From Thermoleophilia bacterium UBA2241 (GTDB lineage: Bacteria > Actinomycetota > Thermoleophilia > UBA2241), in assembly GCA_002347645.1 (NCBI GenBank), contig DDYF01000006.1, positions 1 through 54,444 of the forward strand: a stretch of 54,444 nt of DNA, written 5' to 3'. Below, in pieces: positions 38,869-48,526 of this stretch. The notes beneath the pieces were generated by a model. The model saw only the letters and a list, made by a program, of their open reading frames with translations. It did no database searches and was not told where the DNA came from. Position 1 is the stretch's first letter. Every line of letters starts with the position of its first letter. The translations under genes and the position numbers were made by a program.

Positions 38869-40086
38869 CTTCTCCTCTTTCGGATCGAAGGAGAAGGGAG
38901 CCGTCAAACGCGGAGATGAGCCGTCAGGGTCTCGGGATGGCGCCAGATAGGTCGCATCCCACTTGTAGTACCAAGCGGTTTGGGCCGGCTCAAATGGCCG
39001 GCATTCCACCCTGACCTGCGCCTCTATGCCGTACTTTGACAGTGGGGCTTTCTTCAGGCGTCCGTAGACCTGATCCAGGAAGTCAACGCCGAGATCTTCG
39101 CGTAGGTAGAACACGTACTCCGCTCTCCACAGAGAGTGTCGTCCGGCGCATGGCTCATCCAACATCTTGATCTCAACTCCATCTATCGCGGTGAGGAAAT
39201 CCGGCGAGTCTCTGCGGAGAGCCTTGAGCAGCGCGGATGGGAGCTTGAGTAGTCTGAGCTTCCTAATTGTGGATGCGACGACCTTGGCCGTCTCCACGAC
39301 CTCAGCGTCCTCCTCACGCTTCATGAGCGTCGGCATGTAGTTGTCGAACATAGCCTTGTAGTCCGGGTTCAAGTCCAGACCAATGAATCTCCGGTCGGAG
39401 CGATAAGCAGCAGCCAGGACTGCTCCAGATCCCGCAAAGGGATCCAGCACGAGGTCTTTGGGGTCGGAGCAGAGGTCGATGATCCTCATCACCAGCCCCT
39501 CTGGCAAAGGGCAGAAGTGGCGGACGTACTCGTTGCCCCAGCTGCCTTGCACCGGGATAGGAAACTCCCAGACGTCGGTTGGAGCCTTGCCGGAAACGCT
39601 GTATCTCTCCGGGTACTTGACCCACCAGTGCTTGAAATCGTACGACCTAACACGATCTGGATAGCACTTGAACTTGTCGCCCTTTGTCAGAAAGAGGACG
39701 TACTCGAAGATATTTCGCATCTCCCCCTTGGTTGAGAAGGGCAGCGTGCGGTCCTTCTTCCAGATGATCGTTTCCTGCAGCCTCCATCCAGCTTCACTGG
39801 CGACCTCGACCAGATGGAACGGCAGGAGCAGTTGTGCGCCCTTGCGCTTCAGCGTATCGACGATGAGCCACATCGATCCCGTGTCGCTGATGACGGCGGC
39901 GCACTCGGCGAACACCTGTCTCATGTCCTCCAGGTACTTCTCCCAACTCTGGCCGAACCCGATCTGACCGGGTGCCCCATAGTCCTTCATGTCAAAGTAC
40001 GGCGGAGATGACACGATGAGGTCGACGCCCTTCGGGACAAGCCGAGAGAGCAGCTTGGCATCCTGGATGAGGTATTCGTTGATCAC
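38848..40086 (-). CDS. Site-specific DNA methyltransferase (N4-cytosine or N6-adenine, beta-type motif order)
   Basis: 412 residues. Catalytic motif IV 'SSPPYFD' (SPPY at residues 27-30) precedes the AdoMet motif I 'VLDPFAGSGAV' (215-223) and 'GLDLNPDYK', the order of beta-class amino-methyltransferases. SPPY is most common in N4-cytosine enzymes but also occurs in N6-adenine ones. A C-terminal extension of ~170 residues ('VVASTIRKLRLLKLPSALLKAL' on) is not part of the catalytic core and may set specificity or bind the ATPase. No restriction endonuclease is adjacent. The GTG start at 40086 lies 6 bp after a TATAAT box, so the message is probably leaderless. Confidence 0.92.
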   Translation of the reverse strand: MINEYLIQDAKLLSRLVPKGVDLIVSSPPYFDMKDYGAPGQIGFGQSWEKYLEDMRQVFAECAAVISDTGSMWLIVDTLKRKGAQLLLPFHLVEVASEAGWRLQETIIWKKDRTLPFSTKGEMRNIFEYVLFLTKGDKFKCYPDRVRSYDFKHWWVKYPERYSVSGKAPTDVWEFPIPVQGSWGNEYVRHFCPLPEGLVMRIIDLCSDPKDLVLDPFAGSGAVLAAAYRSDRRFIGLDLNPDYKAMFDNYMPTLMKREEDAEVVETAKVVASTIRKLRLLKLPSALLKALRRDSPDFLTAIDGVEIKMLDEPCAGRHSLWRAEYVFYLREDLGVDFLDQVYGRLKKAPLSKYGIEAQVRVECRPFEPAQTAWYYKWDATYLAPSRDPDGSSPRLTAPFSFDPKEEKLLRRYR

Positions 40087-40092
40087 GCTCAG

Positions 40093-40098
40093 ATTATA
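40093..40098 (-). promoter_or_regulatory. -10 box of the methyltransferase gene (leaderless)
   Basis: TATAAT on the minus strand ends 6 bp before the GTG start, so transcription would begin at or near the start codon. The -35 region is poor. Leaderless GTG/ATG genes are common in actinobacteria. Confidence 0.6.
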
Positions 40099-40419
40099 GA
40101 TCCTATGGGCGCGTGGATCTAGTCCTCTGGGCCGGCCGGGTTGGCTTTGGTTGCCGCCGCGACCATCGTTTGGCAGGTCTGGTGGCCTCCGACCGCTGTT
40201 GGTCAGGCAGCAGATCGTACCCTGGGGTAGACCCCCGTCCCGCGACGACCCCCTGACATTACGTGTGCCTCGCCACGGCCTGCGCGGGCAAAGGCCGTCG
40301 CTGGGCCCGACGAGGTCGCGCGGCCGCGCTCGAAGATGGTGCCTGCTCAGCGCAGCGACGTCTTCGAACTGCGAGTGGGCCGGCGCCGCAGGACCCTCAA
40401 GCCCCTAGCGGACCCCGTC
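40099..40419. other. Gene-poor stretch between the methyltransferase and the next cargo gene
   Basis: I see no convincing gene here; the short frames lack ribosome sites and motifs. GC is again high, unlike the methyltransferase gene, so a junction between differently acquired segments may lie here. Confidence 0.4.
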
Positions 40420-40432
40420 GTGACCGGGTCAC
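40420..40432. promoter_or_regulatory. Upstream operator candidate
   Basis: GTGAC-CGG-GTCAC palindrome immediately upstream of the -35 box at 40440. The same core recurs at 40484-40496; centres are 64 bp apart, near six helical turns. Confidence 0.6.
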
Positions 40433-40439
40433 AAGGGTC

Positions 40440-40468
40440 TTGACAAGGAGTCTTTCGACTCTTACAAT
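40440..40468 (+). promoter_or_regulatory. Consensus sigma-70 promoter of the 139-residue cargo gene
   Basis: TTGACA at 40440-40445, a 17-bp spacer, and TACAAT at 40463-40468. It lies 60 bp upstream of the ATG at 40528. Confidence 0.85.
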
Positions 40469-40478
40469 GCCCTCAGAG

Positions 40479-40501
40479 GGTCCGTGACGGGGTCACGGAC
40501 C
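40479..40501. promoter_or_regulatory. Downstream operator candidate over the start region
   Basis: GGTCCGTGAC-GGG-GTCACGGACC, a perfect 10-bp inverted repeat with a 3-nt spacer, beginning about 10 bp after the -10 box. It shares the GTGAC-N3-GTCAC core with the site upstream of -35. Confidence 0.75.
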
Positions 40502-40527
40502 GGGTAACGAGGCAAGAGGAGGGTGTC

Positions 40528-40947
40528 ATGTCAGGGGAAGAGCTGGAAGTGAAGGTGCTGGTGCCGAGGGAGCGCGTCGCGCAGTTCTATGCCATGGTTG
40601 GGCAGTGGCTCGCGGGGGAGGACGAGGATCCGGAGCCGATCGCGCTCGAGCCCTGGTCGGAGAACGACCTCGACCGCGCCCAGACCGTCTGGGGGAAGAT
40701 GAGCAGGCCGGCGCGGGCGCTGTTCGGCGTGCTCATGGAGAACCCCGGTGAGCGAATCTCGGGCGAGCAGCTCGCCAAGGATCTCGAGATCGCCAACGGT
40801 CGTTTCGGGGTCGCCGGCGTGCTGGCTTGGCCTGGCCGCTACTGCTACGCGGTCGAGCGCAAGTTCCCCGTCAAGTGGGAGACCGGCGACTACTGGATGA
40901 CCCCCGAGGTCGCCACCCTCTTCCTGAGGGCCCGCGACGGAGAATAG
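40528..40947 (+). CDS. Hypothetical protein under a double-operator promoter
   Basis: 139 residues. The middle reads like a winged helix: 'MSRPARALFGVLMENPGERISGEQLAKDLEIANGRFGVAGVLAW', then 'YAVERKFPVKWETGDYWMTPEVATLF' as a beta-rich end. The N-terminal 45 residues begin with a beta-strand pattern ('LEVKVLVPRERVAQFYAMVGQWL'). It may bind the palindromes at its own promoter (autoregulation), which is inference. Start ATG 40528 is preceded by AGAGGAGGG. It may be cargo or a host-derived gene captured by the element. Confidence 0.75.
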   Translation: MSGEELEVKVLVPRERVAQFYAMVGQWLAGEDEDPEPIALEPWSENDLDRAQTVWGKMSRPARALFGVLMENPGERISGEQLAKDLEIANGRFGVAGVLAWPGRYCYAVERKFPVKWETGDYWMTPEVATLFLRARDGE

Positions 40948-41082
40948 ACCTTTGTCGAGAGATCGGTACTCAGTCACCACGAAGGGCTGGGAAGCAGTTG
41001 CCAAGCTTCCCGGCCCTTTCGGCGTCAGGACGTTCTGGGCGGCGTACGCTCCGGGAGGCCTCGTCCCTCCGATCGCTTCGGG

Positions 41083-41526
41083 CTAGGTCCTTCTCGGGGT
41101 GACTTCTTCCGAGGCCCTCGCCTTCGCATCGCGAAGCGCCCTTGCCAGCTCGCGCGGAAGCTCGACATGGACGAAGTCCACGCCAGGCGGCACATTGCCC
41201 GCCGCCAGCTCGCGTTGGCATAGCTCGAACATGTCGGGCTGTGTGACCAATACCAGCTTCTGATCCGCATCAGTCATGGTCATGAAAAGCAGATCGGCTC
41301 GGAGCTTGCTGAGCACACCGACCGCCCGCCTTCCGCTGGCGGTGATCTTGCTGCCCGTGGCGACCTTGGCCACGATTCGCCCGTCATCGCTCACGGCCGA
41401 AAAGCTGTGCTCGCCCCCCGTGACCAAGGCGACGGACTTGCGCTGGAAGCTGCGTCCATAACGGGGCGGCATCCACTCAGCACGTACCCACTCCTCGACC
41501 CTGCCTTGCACCTCTGAGCCGGCCAT
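41083..41526 (-). CDS. Hypothetical cargo protein
   Basis: 147 residues from ATG 41526, chosen for GAGGAGGG 5-6 nt upstream; the frame extends to 41652 without a ribosome site. It opens 'GSEVQGRVEEWVRAEWMP' and includes 'FSAVSDDGRIVAKVATGSKITASGRRAVGVLSKLRADLLFM', an alternating strand/helix pattern with conserved-looking acidic and Lys positions that could be a small nuclease-like alpha/beta fold, but I cannot confirm it. It is convergent with the 139-residue gene and the last gene of the element. Confidence 0.7.
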   Translation of the reverse strand: MAGSEVQGRVEEWVRAEWMPPRYGRSFQRKSVALVTGGEHSFSAVSDDGRIVAKVATGSKITASGRRAVGVLSKLRADLLFMTMTDADQKLVLVTQPDMFELCQRELAAGNVPPGVDFVHVELPRELARALRDAKARASEEVTPRRT

Positions 41527-41787
41527 GATTCCCTCCTCACCCACGCCGTCCTTGGGAACCGTAGCAGCATCATCCTGTGACGGGAACGATCTCCTCGGCC
41601 TCCTGAAGGGGCCGTAGAGGCGATCGGCTTCGCGTCTTCTACAGATTGGCACCCCTCAGAAGTCCTCGGGAAGTCCTCCCAAGCGCGGTTTGCCCCCGTT
41701 TGTGAGCGGCTACGAGCGGCTAGTTCTCCAAGCCTAGCCCGAGCGCGAGCGGATACGAGCGGTTACCTTCGGATATGCCCGGGTCGC
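41527..41787. other. Right-end non-coding region of the element
   Basis: It holds the right arm-type repeats (41657-41678) and two phrases of the form CTACGAGCGGCTA / ATACGAGCGGTTA (near 41709 and 41753). No gene is seen. This is the expected recombination region inside the right att site. Confidence 0.5.
41657..41678. other. Putative integrase arm-type sites, right end
   Basis: CAGAAGTCCTC followed directly by GGGAAGTCCTC, sharing AAGTCCTC at 11-bp spacing and the same orientation as the left-end pair at 27955-27976. It lies about 110 bp inside the right att repeat. Confidence 0.6.
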
Positions 41788-41865
41788 GGCTCATAACCCG
41801 AAGGTCGCAGGTTCGAATCCTGCCCCCGCTACCAAGCCTTCCGGGGCGCCCGTTCGGGCGCCCTT
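41788..41865 (+). repeat. Right attachment repeat (att), 78 bp
   Basis: An exact copy of 27794-27871: the tRNA-fMet 3' part from the anticodon stem onwards plus the terminator hairpin (41844-41863). It lacks the tRNA 5' half and is therefore not a functional tRNA gene. It is the original chromosomal 3' part displaced by the insertion. Confidence 0.95.
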
Positions 41866-41964
41866 CGTTTCTTCCAGGCCTTGCGAACGCCACCGGTGGT
41901 TCGCGCAGGCAGTCCGCGGGTAGGTGAGCCCCGACTCGTCATCGTCTTCGTACGGAGGTCGCTC

Positions 41965-42687
41965 ATGCCCCTGTCCAAGCAGGTCGCCGCGGAGTTCCTC
42001 GGCACGTTCTGGCTGGTGCTCGGCGGCGTGGGGAGCGCCGTGCTCGGGCTGTCGCTGGCCGACGGCAACATAGGTATCCTCGGCGTGGCCCTTGCGTTCG
42101 GCCTCACGGTCGTCACTGGGGCCTACGCGTTCGGCCACATCTCGGGAGCGCACTTCAATCCGGCCGTGTCGATAGGGCTCTGGGCGGGCGGCCGCTTCCC
42201 GGCCGCCAAGCTGATCCCCTACATCGTCGCGCAGGCGGCCGGGGCGATCGTCGCCGCCGCGGTGGTCTACGTCGTGGCCAGCGGCATGGACGGGTTCTCG
42301 CTCGACGCCGGGTTCGCTTCAAACGGCTACGGCGACCACTCGCCGGCCGGCTACTCGCTCGCCGCCGCGATCGTCGCCGAGGTCGTGCTGACGTTCGTCT
42401 TCGTCGTGGTGATCCACGGCGCGACCGACGGCCGCGCGCCGGTCGGGCTGGCGCCGCTCGCCATCGGCCTCACGCTGGCACTGATCCACCTCATCAGCAT
42501 CCCGGTGACCAACACCTCGGTGAACCCCGCCCGCAGCCTCGGCCCCGCGCTCTTCGCCGGCGGCTGGGCGCTCGAGCAGCTCTGGGTGTTCATCGTCTTC
42601 CCGATCGTCGGAGGGTCGCTCGGCGGTCTGGTGTACCGGGCGCTCTTCGAGGGCAAGCAGGAGGCCCCCGCCCAAGGCGACGCCTGA
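41965..42687 (+). CDS. aqpZ: Aquaporin (AqpZ-like MIP channel)
   Basis: 240 residues with six transmembrane helices and two NPA boxes: 'GAHFNPAVSIGLW' and 'TNTSVNPARSLGPAL'. The Arg after the second NPA and a His in helix 5 ('LALIHLISIPV') match the water-selective filter. It facilitates water passage across the cytoplasmic membrane. Start ATG 41965 follows ACGGAGG; the frame upstream runs into the att repeat and is not coding. Before the insertion it lay directly downstream of tRNA-fMet. Confidence 0.94.
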   Translation: MPLSKQVAAEFLGTFWLVLGGVGSAVLGLSLADGNIGILGVALAFGLTVVTGAYAFGHISGAHFNPAVSIGLWAGGRFPAAKLIPYIVAQAAGAIVAAAVVYVVASGMDGFSLDAGFASNGYGDHSPAGYSLAAAIVAEVVLTFVFVVVIHGATDGRAPVGLAPLAIGLTLALIHLISIPVTNTSVNPARSLGPALFAGGWALEQLWVFIVFPIVGGSLGGLVYRALFEGKQEAPAQGDA

Positions 42688-42893
42688 GCCGGCCGAACGC
42701 GTCCTGGCGCGCCCGACGAAGGCGTGCGCGCCGCAGAGTGACACCATCGTCCTCGCCAGGGCCGCGCGCCGTGCTCTGCTATGCTCTCGCGGAGACGCGC
42801 GCCCCGGCGCGGGGAACGCACCGGAGGGCTCTGCGAGGGGAGCCCTGCCCCGGGAAGCGCGATGGTGATCGTCTGCGGGGAGCCCGTGGCCAC

Positions 42894-44351
42894 GTGCGAG
42901 CGCACGCTCTCGTCCTGAGACTCGAACGCCGGGTCTGCGACTTCGTCGCCGGCCGCGGCGTCGTCCGGCCGGGCGAGCACCTGCTCCTGATGCTCTCGGG
43001 TGGTGCCGACTCCATGGCTATGCTGGCGATGCTGCGAGCGGCCGACCGGCGCCTGCGCCTTGGGCTGGCGATGGCCGCGCTGCACGTCGACTACGGGCTG
43101 CGCGGTGCCGACTCGACGCGCGATCGCGAGATCGTCGCAACGGCGTGTGCCGCGGCCGGGATCGAGTTGGACGTCGTCACTCTTGAGGGTCGCCTGCACG
43201 GACCCGACTTCCAGGCGCGCGCCCGCGAACTGCGCTACGCGAAGGCGCAAGAGGCTGCCGCCTGCCGCGGGTGCACCGTGGTGGCGGCGGCGCACAACCG
43301 CGACGACCAGGCCGAGACCATCCTCTACAGGCTCGCCAAGTACGCCTCGCCGCGGGGCCTCGTGGGCATGCGGCCGCGCGAGGAGGGCGCGCCGGGGCGC
43401 GCGGCGCTCGCGCGGCCGCTGTTGTGCCTCGGCGCGGACGAGGTCCGCGCGTACTGCGCGGCGCGCGGCATCGCCTACGGGGAGGATGTGACCAACGCCG
43501 CGCCGGTGTACGCGCGCAACGTGGTCCGTCACGAGGTGCTCGCGAAGCTCGCGACGCTCAACCCGCGCGTGGCCGAGACGCTCGCCGCCGGCGCAGAGGT
43601 CGCGGCCGCGGAGCGCGACGTGATCGATGCGGCGGTGGACGCTGCCTGGGCGAGGGTCGTGGCCGCGACGGACGGCGACGAGTTCGCGGCGCTCGATCTC
43701 ACCGCGCTGGCGCGCGAGCCGGAGGCGGTGCGCGCGCTCTTGCTGCGTCGGCTGGCCGGGGGCGCCAGAGGACCCGGCGCCCTCGTCGAGCGACGCGAGA
43801 TCGAGGCGCTGGCGCGCCTTGCGTCGCGCCGCGACGACGCTGGGTCGGCGACGCTCCGCGGCGGATGGGAGGTCGTCCGCGGCGGCGAGCGGCTGGCGCT
43901 GCGCCGCCGCACACCCGCGCACGCGTGCCCGCTGGTCGTGCTACCCCTTGGCCGGCGGACGCCCTTCTGCGGGCGACGCTACTCGGCTGAGCTGCTCGAC
44001 GGGGCCGTGCGGCCGCCGGAGGGCGGTTCGGTCGCCGCCGGGGCGCCGCCTCTCGAGGCCTTCGTCGGGATGGACGCGCCACCCCCCGTGCTGGCGCTGC
44101 GTCACCCGGTTCGCGGCGACCGGTTCGCTCCCTGCGGTATGGGGGCCGAGACCACGGTGGCGCGCTTTCTCGCCGGCGCGCGCGTGCCGCGCCCGGCGCG
44201 GGCGCGCGCCCGCGTGCTGGACGCCGGCGGTCGGGTCGCCTGGGTCGGCTACGGGACTTCCGCCGGCGAACGTCGCGGGCGGGTTGCGGAATCCTTCCGA
44301 GTGACCCAGAGTACGCGGTACACGCTCCACGTCGTCGAGGAGGCACGGTGA
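42894..44351 (+). CDS. tilS: tRNA(Ile)-lysidine synthetase
   Basis: About 485 residues. The PP-loop 'LLMLSGGADSMAML' (S-G-G-x-D-S) marks the ATP site, followed by 'ALHVDYGLRGADSTRDREIV', 'AAAHNRDDQAETILYRL' and 'RPLLCLGADEVRAYC', all TilS signatures. The C-terminal TilS_C-like region ends with 'RHPVRGDRFAPCGMG'. The enzyme converts C34 of the CAU isoleucine tRNA to lysidine so that it reads AUA. The start is uncertain: GTG 42894 has GGGGAG about 11 nt upstream, and the open frame extends back to 42738. It overlaps hpt by 4 bp. Confidence 0.93.
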   Translation: MRAHALVLRLERRVCDFVAGRGVVRPGEHLLLMLSGGADSMAMLAMLRAADRRLRLGLAMAALHVDYGLRGADSTRDREIVATACAAAGIELDVVTLEGRLHGPDFQARARELRYAKAQEAAACRGCTVVAAAHNRDDQAETILYRLAKYASPRGLVGMRPREEGAPGRAALARPLLCLGADEVRAYCAARGIAYGEDVTNAAPVYARNVVRHEVLAKLATLNPRVAETLAAGAEVAAAERDVIDAAVDAAWARVVAATDGDEFAALDLTALAREPEAVRALLLRRLAGGARGPGALVERREIEALARLASRRDDAGSATLRGGWEVVRGGERLALRRRTPAHACPLVVLPLGRRTPFCGRRYSAELLDGAVRPPEGGSVAAGAPPLEAFVGMDAPPPVLALRHPVRGDRFAPCGMGAETTVARFLAGARVPRPARARARVLDAGGRVAWVGYGTSAGERRGRVAESFRVTQSTRYTLHVVEEAR

Positions 44352-44914
44352 GCGACCCGATCGCGGCGGTGCTGGTGACGCCCGAACAGCTCAGGGAGCG
44401 CGTCGACGCGCTGGCGCGCCAGATCTCGGCCGACTACGCCGGGCGGGAGCTTCTGCTCGTGGGTGTCCTCAAGGGCGCAGTGTTCTTCATGGCCGATCTC
44501 GCGCGTCGCGTGACGGTGCCGTGCGCGCTCGACTTCATGGCCGTCTCCAGCTACGGCTCGTCGACCGATTCTTCAGGCGTGGTGCGGATCCTCAAGGACC
44601 TCGACACCGAGATCGAGGGCCGTCACGTGCTCATCGTCGAGGACATCATCGACTCCGGCCTGACGCTGAGCTACCTGCTCAAGAACCTGCGCTCGCGCAA
44701 GCCGGCCTCGCTCGAGATCTGCGCCCTGCTCACCAAGCCGTCGCGGCGGCGCACCAAGATCGCGTGCCGCTACACGGGCTTCAAGATCCCCGACGAGTTC
44801 GTCGTCGGGTACGGCCTCGACTACGCCGAGCGCTACCGCACCCTGGACTTCATCGGCGTGCTCACACCGGAGGCGGTGGCCGCCGTCGCCGGCGAGCGCG
44901 AGGCCCTCCTCTAG
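44348..44914 (+). CDS. hpt: Hypoxanthine (guanine) phosphoribosyltransferase
   Basis: 188 residues. PRPP-binding motif 'HVLIVEDIIDSGLTLSYLL', the flexible-loop region 'DFMAVSSYGSSTDSSG' and the purine-site region 'FVVGYGLDYAERYR' are all present. It salvages hypoxanthine and guanine to IMP and GMP. GTG 44348 overlaps the tilS stop. The tilS-hpt-ftsH order is widespread in Gram-positive bacteria. Confidence 0.96.
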   Translation: MSDPIAAVLVTPEQLRERVDALARQISADYAGRELLLVGVLKGAVFFMADLARRVTVPCALDFMAVSSYGSSTDSSGVVRILKDLDTEIEGRHVLIVEDIIDSGLTLSYLLKNLRSRKPASLEICALLTKPSRRRTKIACRYTGFKIPDEFVVGYGLDYAERYRTLDFIGVLTPEAVAAVAGEREALL

Positions 44915-45100
44915 GCGCCGCTGTACGCGGCCACCAGACCGGATGACCGCTCATCGCCGTGCGGCCGGCACCCGCGTTCTCCTCCACAAGCAGGACTTCT
45001 TTGCGCCGGATACGGGGTATGCTACCCTGCGGGCGGGTGCTCGGTGCGCCTGTCCCTGCCTACCTGTGCGGGCGACGCGACTTACCATCGAAGGGCTGAA

Positions 45101-47068
<1,968 letters not shown>

Positions 47069-47096
47069 GGGCCGCCGGCCCCGGTCACTGACGCAC

Positions 47097-47663
47097 GTGG
47101 ACCACGACAAGATCAAGAGGGGCGTGCGCCTCATCCTGGAGGGGATCGGCGAAGACCCCGACCGGCCGGGCCTCGCCGAGACCCCGCGGCGCGTCGCCGA
47201 GATGTACGCCGACATCTTCTCGGGCATCGACGGCGACGACCCGGCCAAGCTCCTGGTGACCGTGCCCGGCGACCACCACCGCGAGATGGTGCTCATCAAG
47301 GACATCGCCTTTTACTCGGTCTGCGAGCACCATCTGCTCCCGTTCCACGGCAAGGCGCACGTGGCCTACATCCCGAGTGAGCACGGTCAGATCGCCGGCT
47401 TAAGCAAACTGGCGCGCGTGGTCCGGCTGGTCGCGGCGCGACCGCAGCTCCAGGAGCGCATCACGAGTGAGGTCGCCGACGCCATCGTGAGGGCGCTCGA
47501 GCCGTCCGGCGCGCTGGTGCTGATCGAAGCTGAGCACCTCTGCATGTCGATGCGCGGCGTGCGCGCGCCGGGAGCGAAGACCGTGACCAGCGCCGTGCGC
47601 GGCATCATCCAGACGAACGCCGCGACCCGGGCCGAGGTCCTCGGACTCATCAACGCCGACTGA
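47097..47663 (+). CDS. folE: GTP cyclohydrolase I
   Basis: 188 residues. Zinc ligands in 'SVCEHHLLPFHGKAHVAYIP' and 'AEHLCMSMRGVRAPGA' match FolE type I; 'EDPDRPGLAETPRRVAEMY' is the N-terminal signature. It forms dihydroneopterin triphosphate, the first step of folate synthesis. GTG 47097, 28 bp after ftsH, begins the folate block. Confidence 0.96.
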   Translation: MDHDKIKRGVRLILEGIGEDPDRPGLAETPRRVAEMYADIFSGIDGDDPAKLLVTVPGDHHREMVLIKDIAFYSVCEHHLLPFHGKAHVAYIPSEHGQIAGLSKLARVVRLVAARPQLQERITSEVADAIVRALEPSGALVLIEAEHLCMSMRGVRAPGAKTVTSAVRGIIQTNAATRAEVLGLINAD

Positions 47664-47673
47664 GACCGCGTGC

Positions 47674-48510
47674 GTGCGCCGCCCGCTCTCCCTGACGCGC
47701 GACCTCGTCTTTCCCTGCGTGATGGGCGTGCTCAACGTGACCCCCGACTCGTTCTCGGACGGGGGTCTCTTCAGCGACCCGGCGGCTGCGTTGCAGCAGG
47801 GTAGCGCCATGGCCGCCGACGGGGCGGCGATCGTCGACGTCGGCGGCGAGTCGACGCGGCCGGGCTCTGATCCGGTCTCGGCCGAGCAGGAAGCCGCGCG
47901 CGTCGTGCCCCTCATCGAGAAGCTGCACCGCGGGGTCGCGGCGGCCATCTCGGTCGACACCTCGAAGGCTGAGGTCGCGCGCCGCGCGCTCGCCGCCGGC
48001 GCCGCCGTCGTCAACGACGTGACGGCATTGCGCGGCGACGCGGACATGGCGGCGGTCGTCGCCGAGGCGGGCTGCCCGGTCTGCCTCATGCACATGCTCG
48101 GCACGCCCAAGACCATGCAGGTGGACCCGCGCTACGACGACGTGGTCGACGAGGTGCGCCGCTTCCTCGAGGAGCGCCTGGCCTTCGCCGTCGCCGCCGG
48201 CGTGCGCGAGGAGCAGGTCCTGCTGGACCCCGGCATCGGGTTCGGCAAGACGCTCGACCACAATCTGCTCCTGCTCCGGCACCTCGATCGCTTCGTCGCC
48301 CTCGGTCGCCCCGTCGTCGTGGGGGCGTCGCGCAAGCGGTTCCTCGGAGCGATCCTCGACGCCGAGTCGCAGGAGCGTGTGGCCGGGACGGTGGCCACAA
48401 CGGTCGTCGGGGCGCTGGCCGGCGCGGCGGTGTTCCGCGTCCACGACGTGAAGCCGAACGTGCAGGCGCTGCGGGTGGCCGAGGCTGTCATGCGCGCCGG
48501 CGACGCTTGA
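47674..48510 (+). CDS. folP: Dihydropteroate synthase
   Basis: 278 residues. 'VMGVLNVTPDSFSDGG' and 'AAIVDVGGESTRPGSDPVSAEQE' are the two diagnostic DHPS motifs; 'VVGASRKRFLG' near the C-terminus carries the pABA/pterin-binding Lys and Arg. It joins pABA to dihydropterin pyrophosphate. GTG 47674, 10 bp after folE. Confidence 0.97.
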   Translation: MRRPLSLTRDLVFPCVMGVLNVTPDSFSDGGLFSDPAAALQQGSAMAADGAAIVDVGGESTRPGSDPVSAEQEAARVVPLIEKLHRGVAAAISVDTSKAEVARRALAAGAAVVNDVTALRGDADMAAVVAEAGCPVCLMHMLGTPKTMQVDPRYDDVVDEVRRFLEERLAFAVAAGVREEQVLLDPGIGFGKTLDHNLLLLRHLDRFVALGRPVVVGASRKRFLGAILDAESQERVAGTVATTVVGALAGAAVFRVHDVKPNVQALRVAEAVMRAGDA

Positions 48511-48526
48511 GGGGGAGGTGACGACC

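Noticed and set aside
40151..40408. An 85-codon frame between the methyltransferase and the next gene
   Set aside because: No ribosome site, no motif, and it ends before the promoter at 40440; probably chance.
27872..41787. Actinobacterial integrative conjugative element (AICE)
   Set aside because: No FtsK/TraB-type translocase, relaxase or Spd-type spread gene is visible, while terminase genes are.
41788..41865. Possible second tRNA-fMet gene
   Set aside because: Only the 3' part from the anticodon stem onward is present; the 5' acceptor strand and D-arm are missing, so it is the att remnant.
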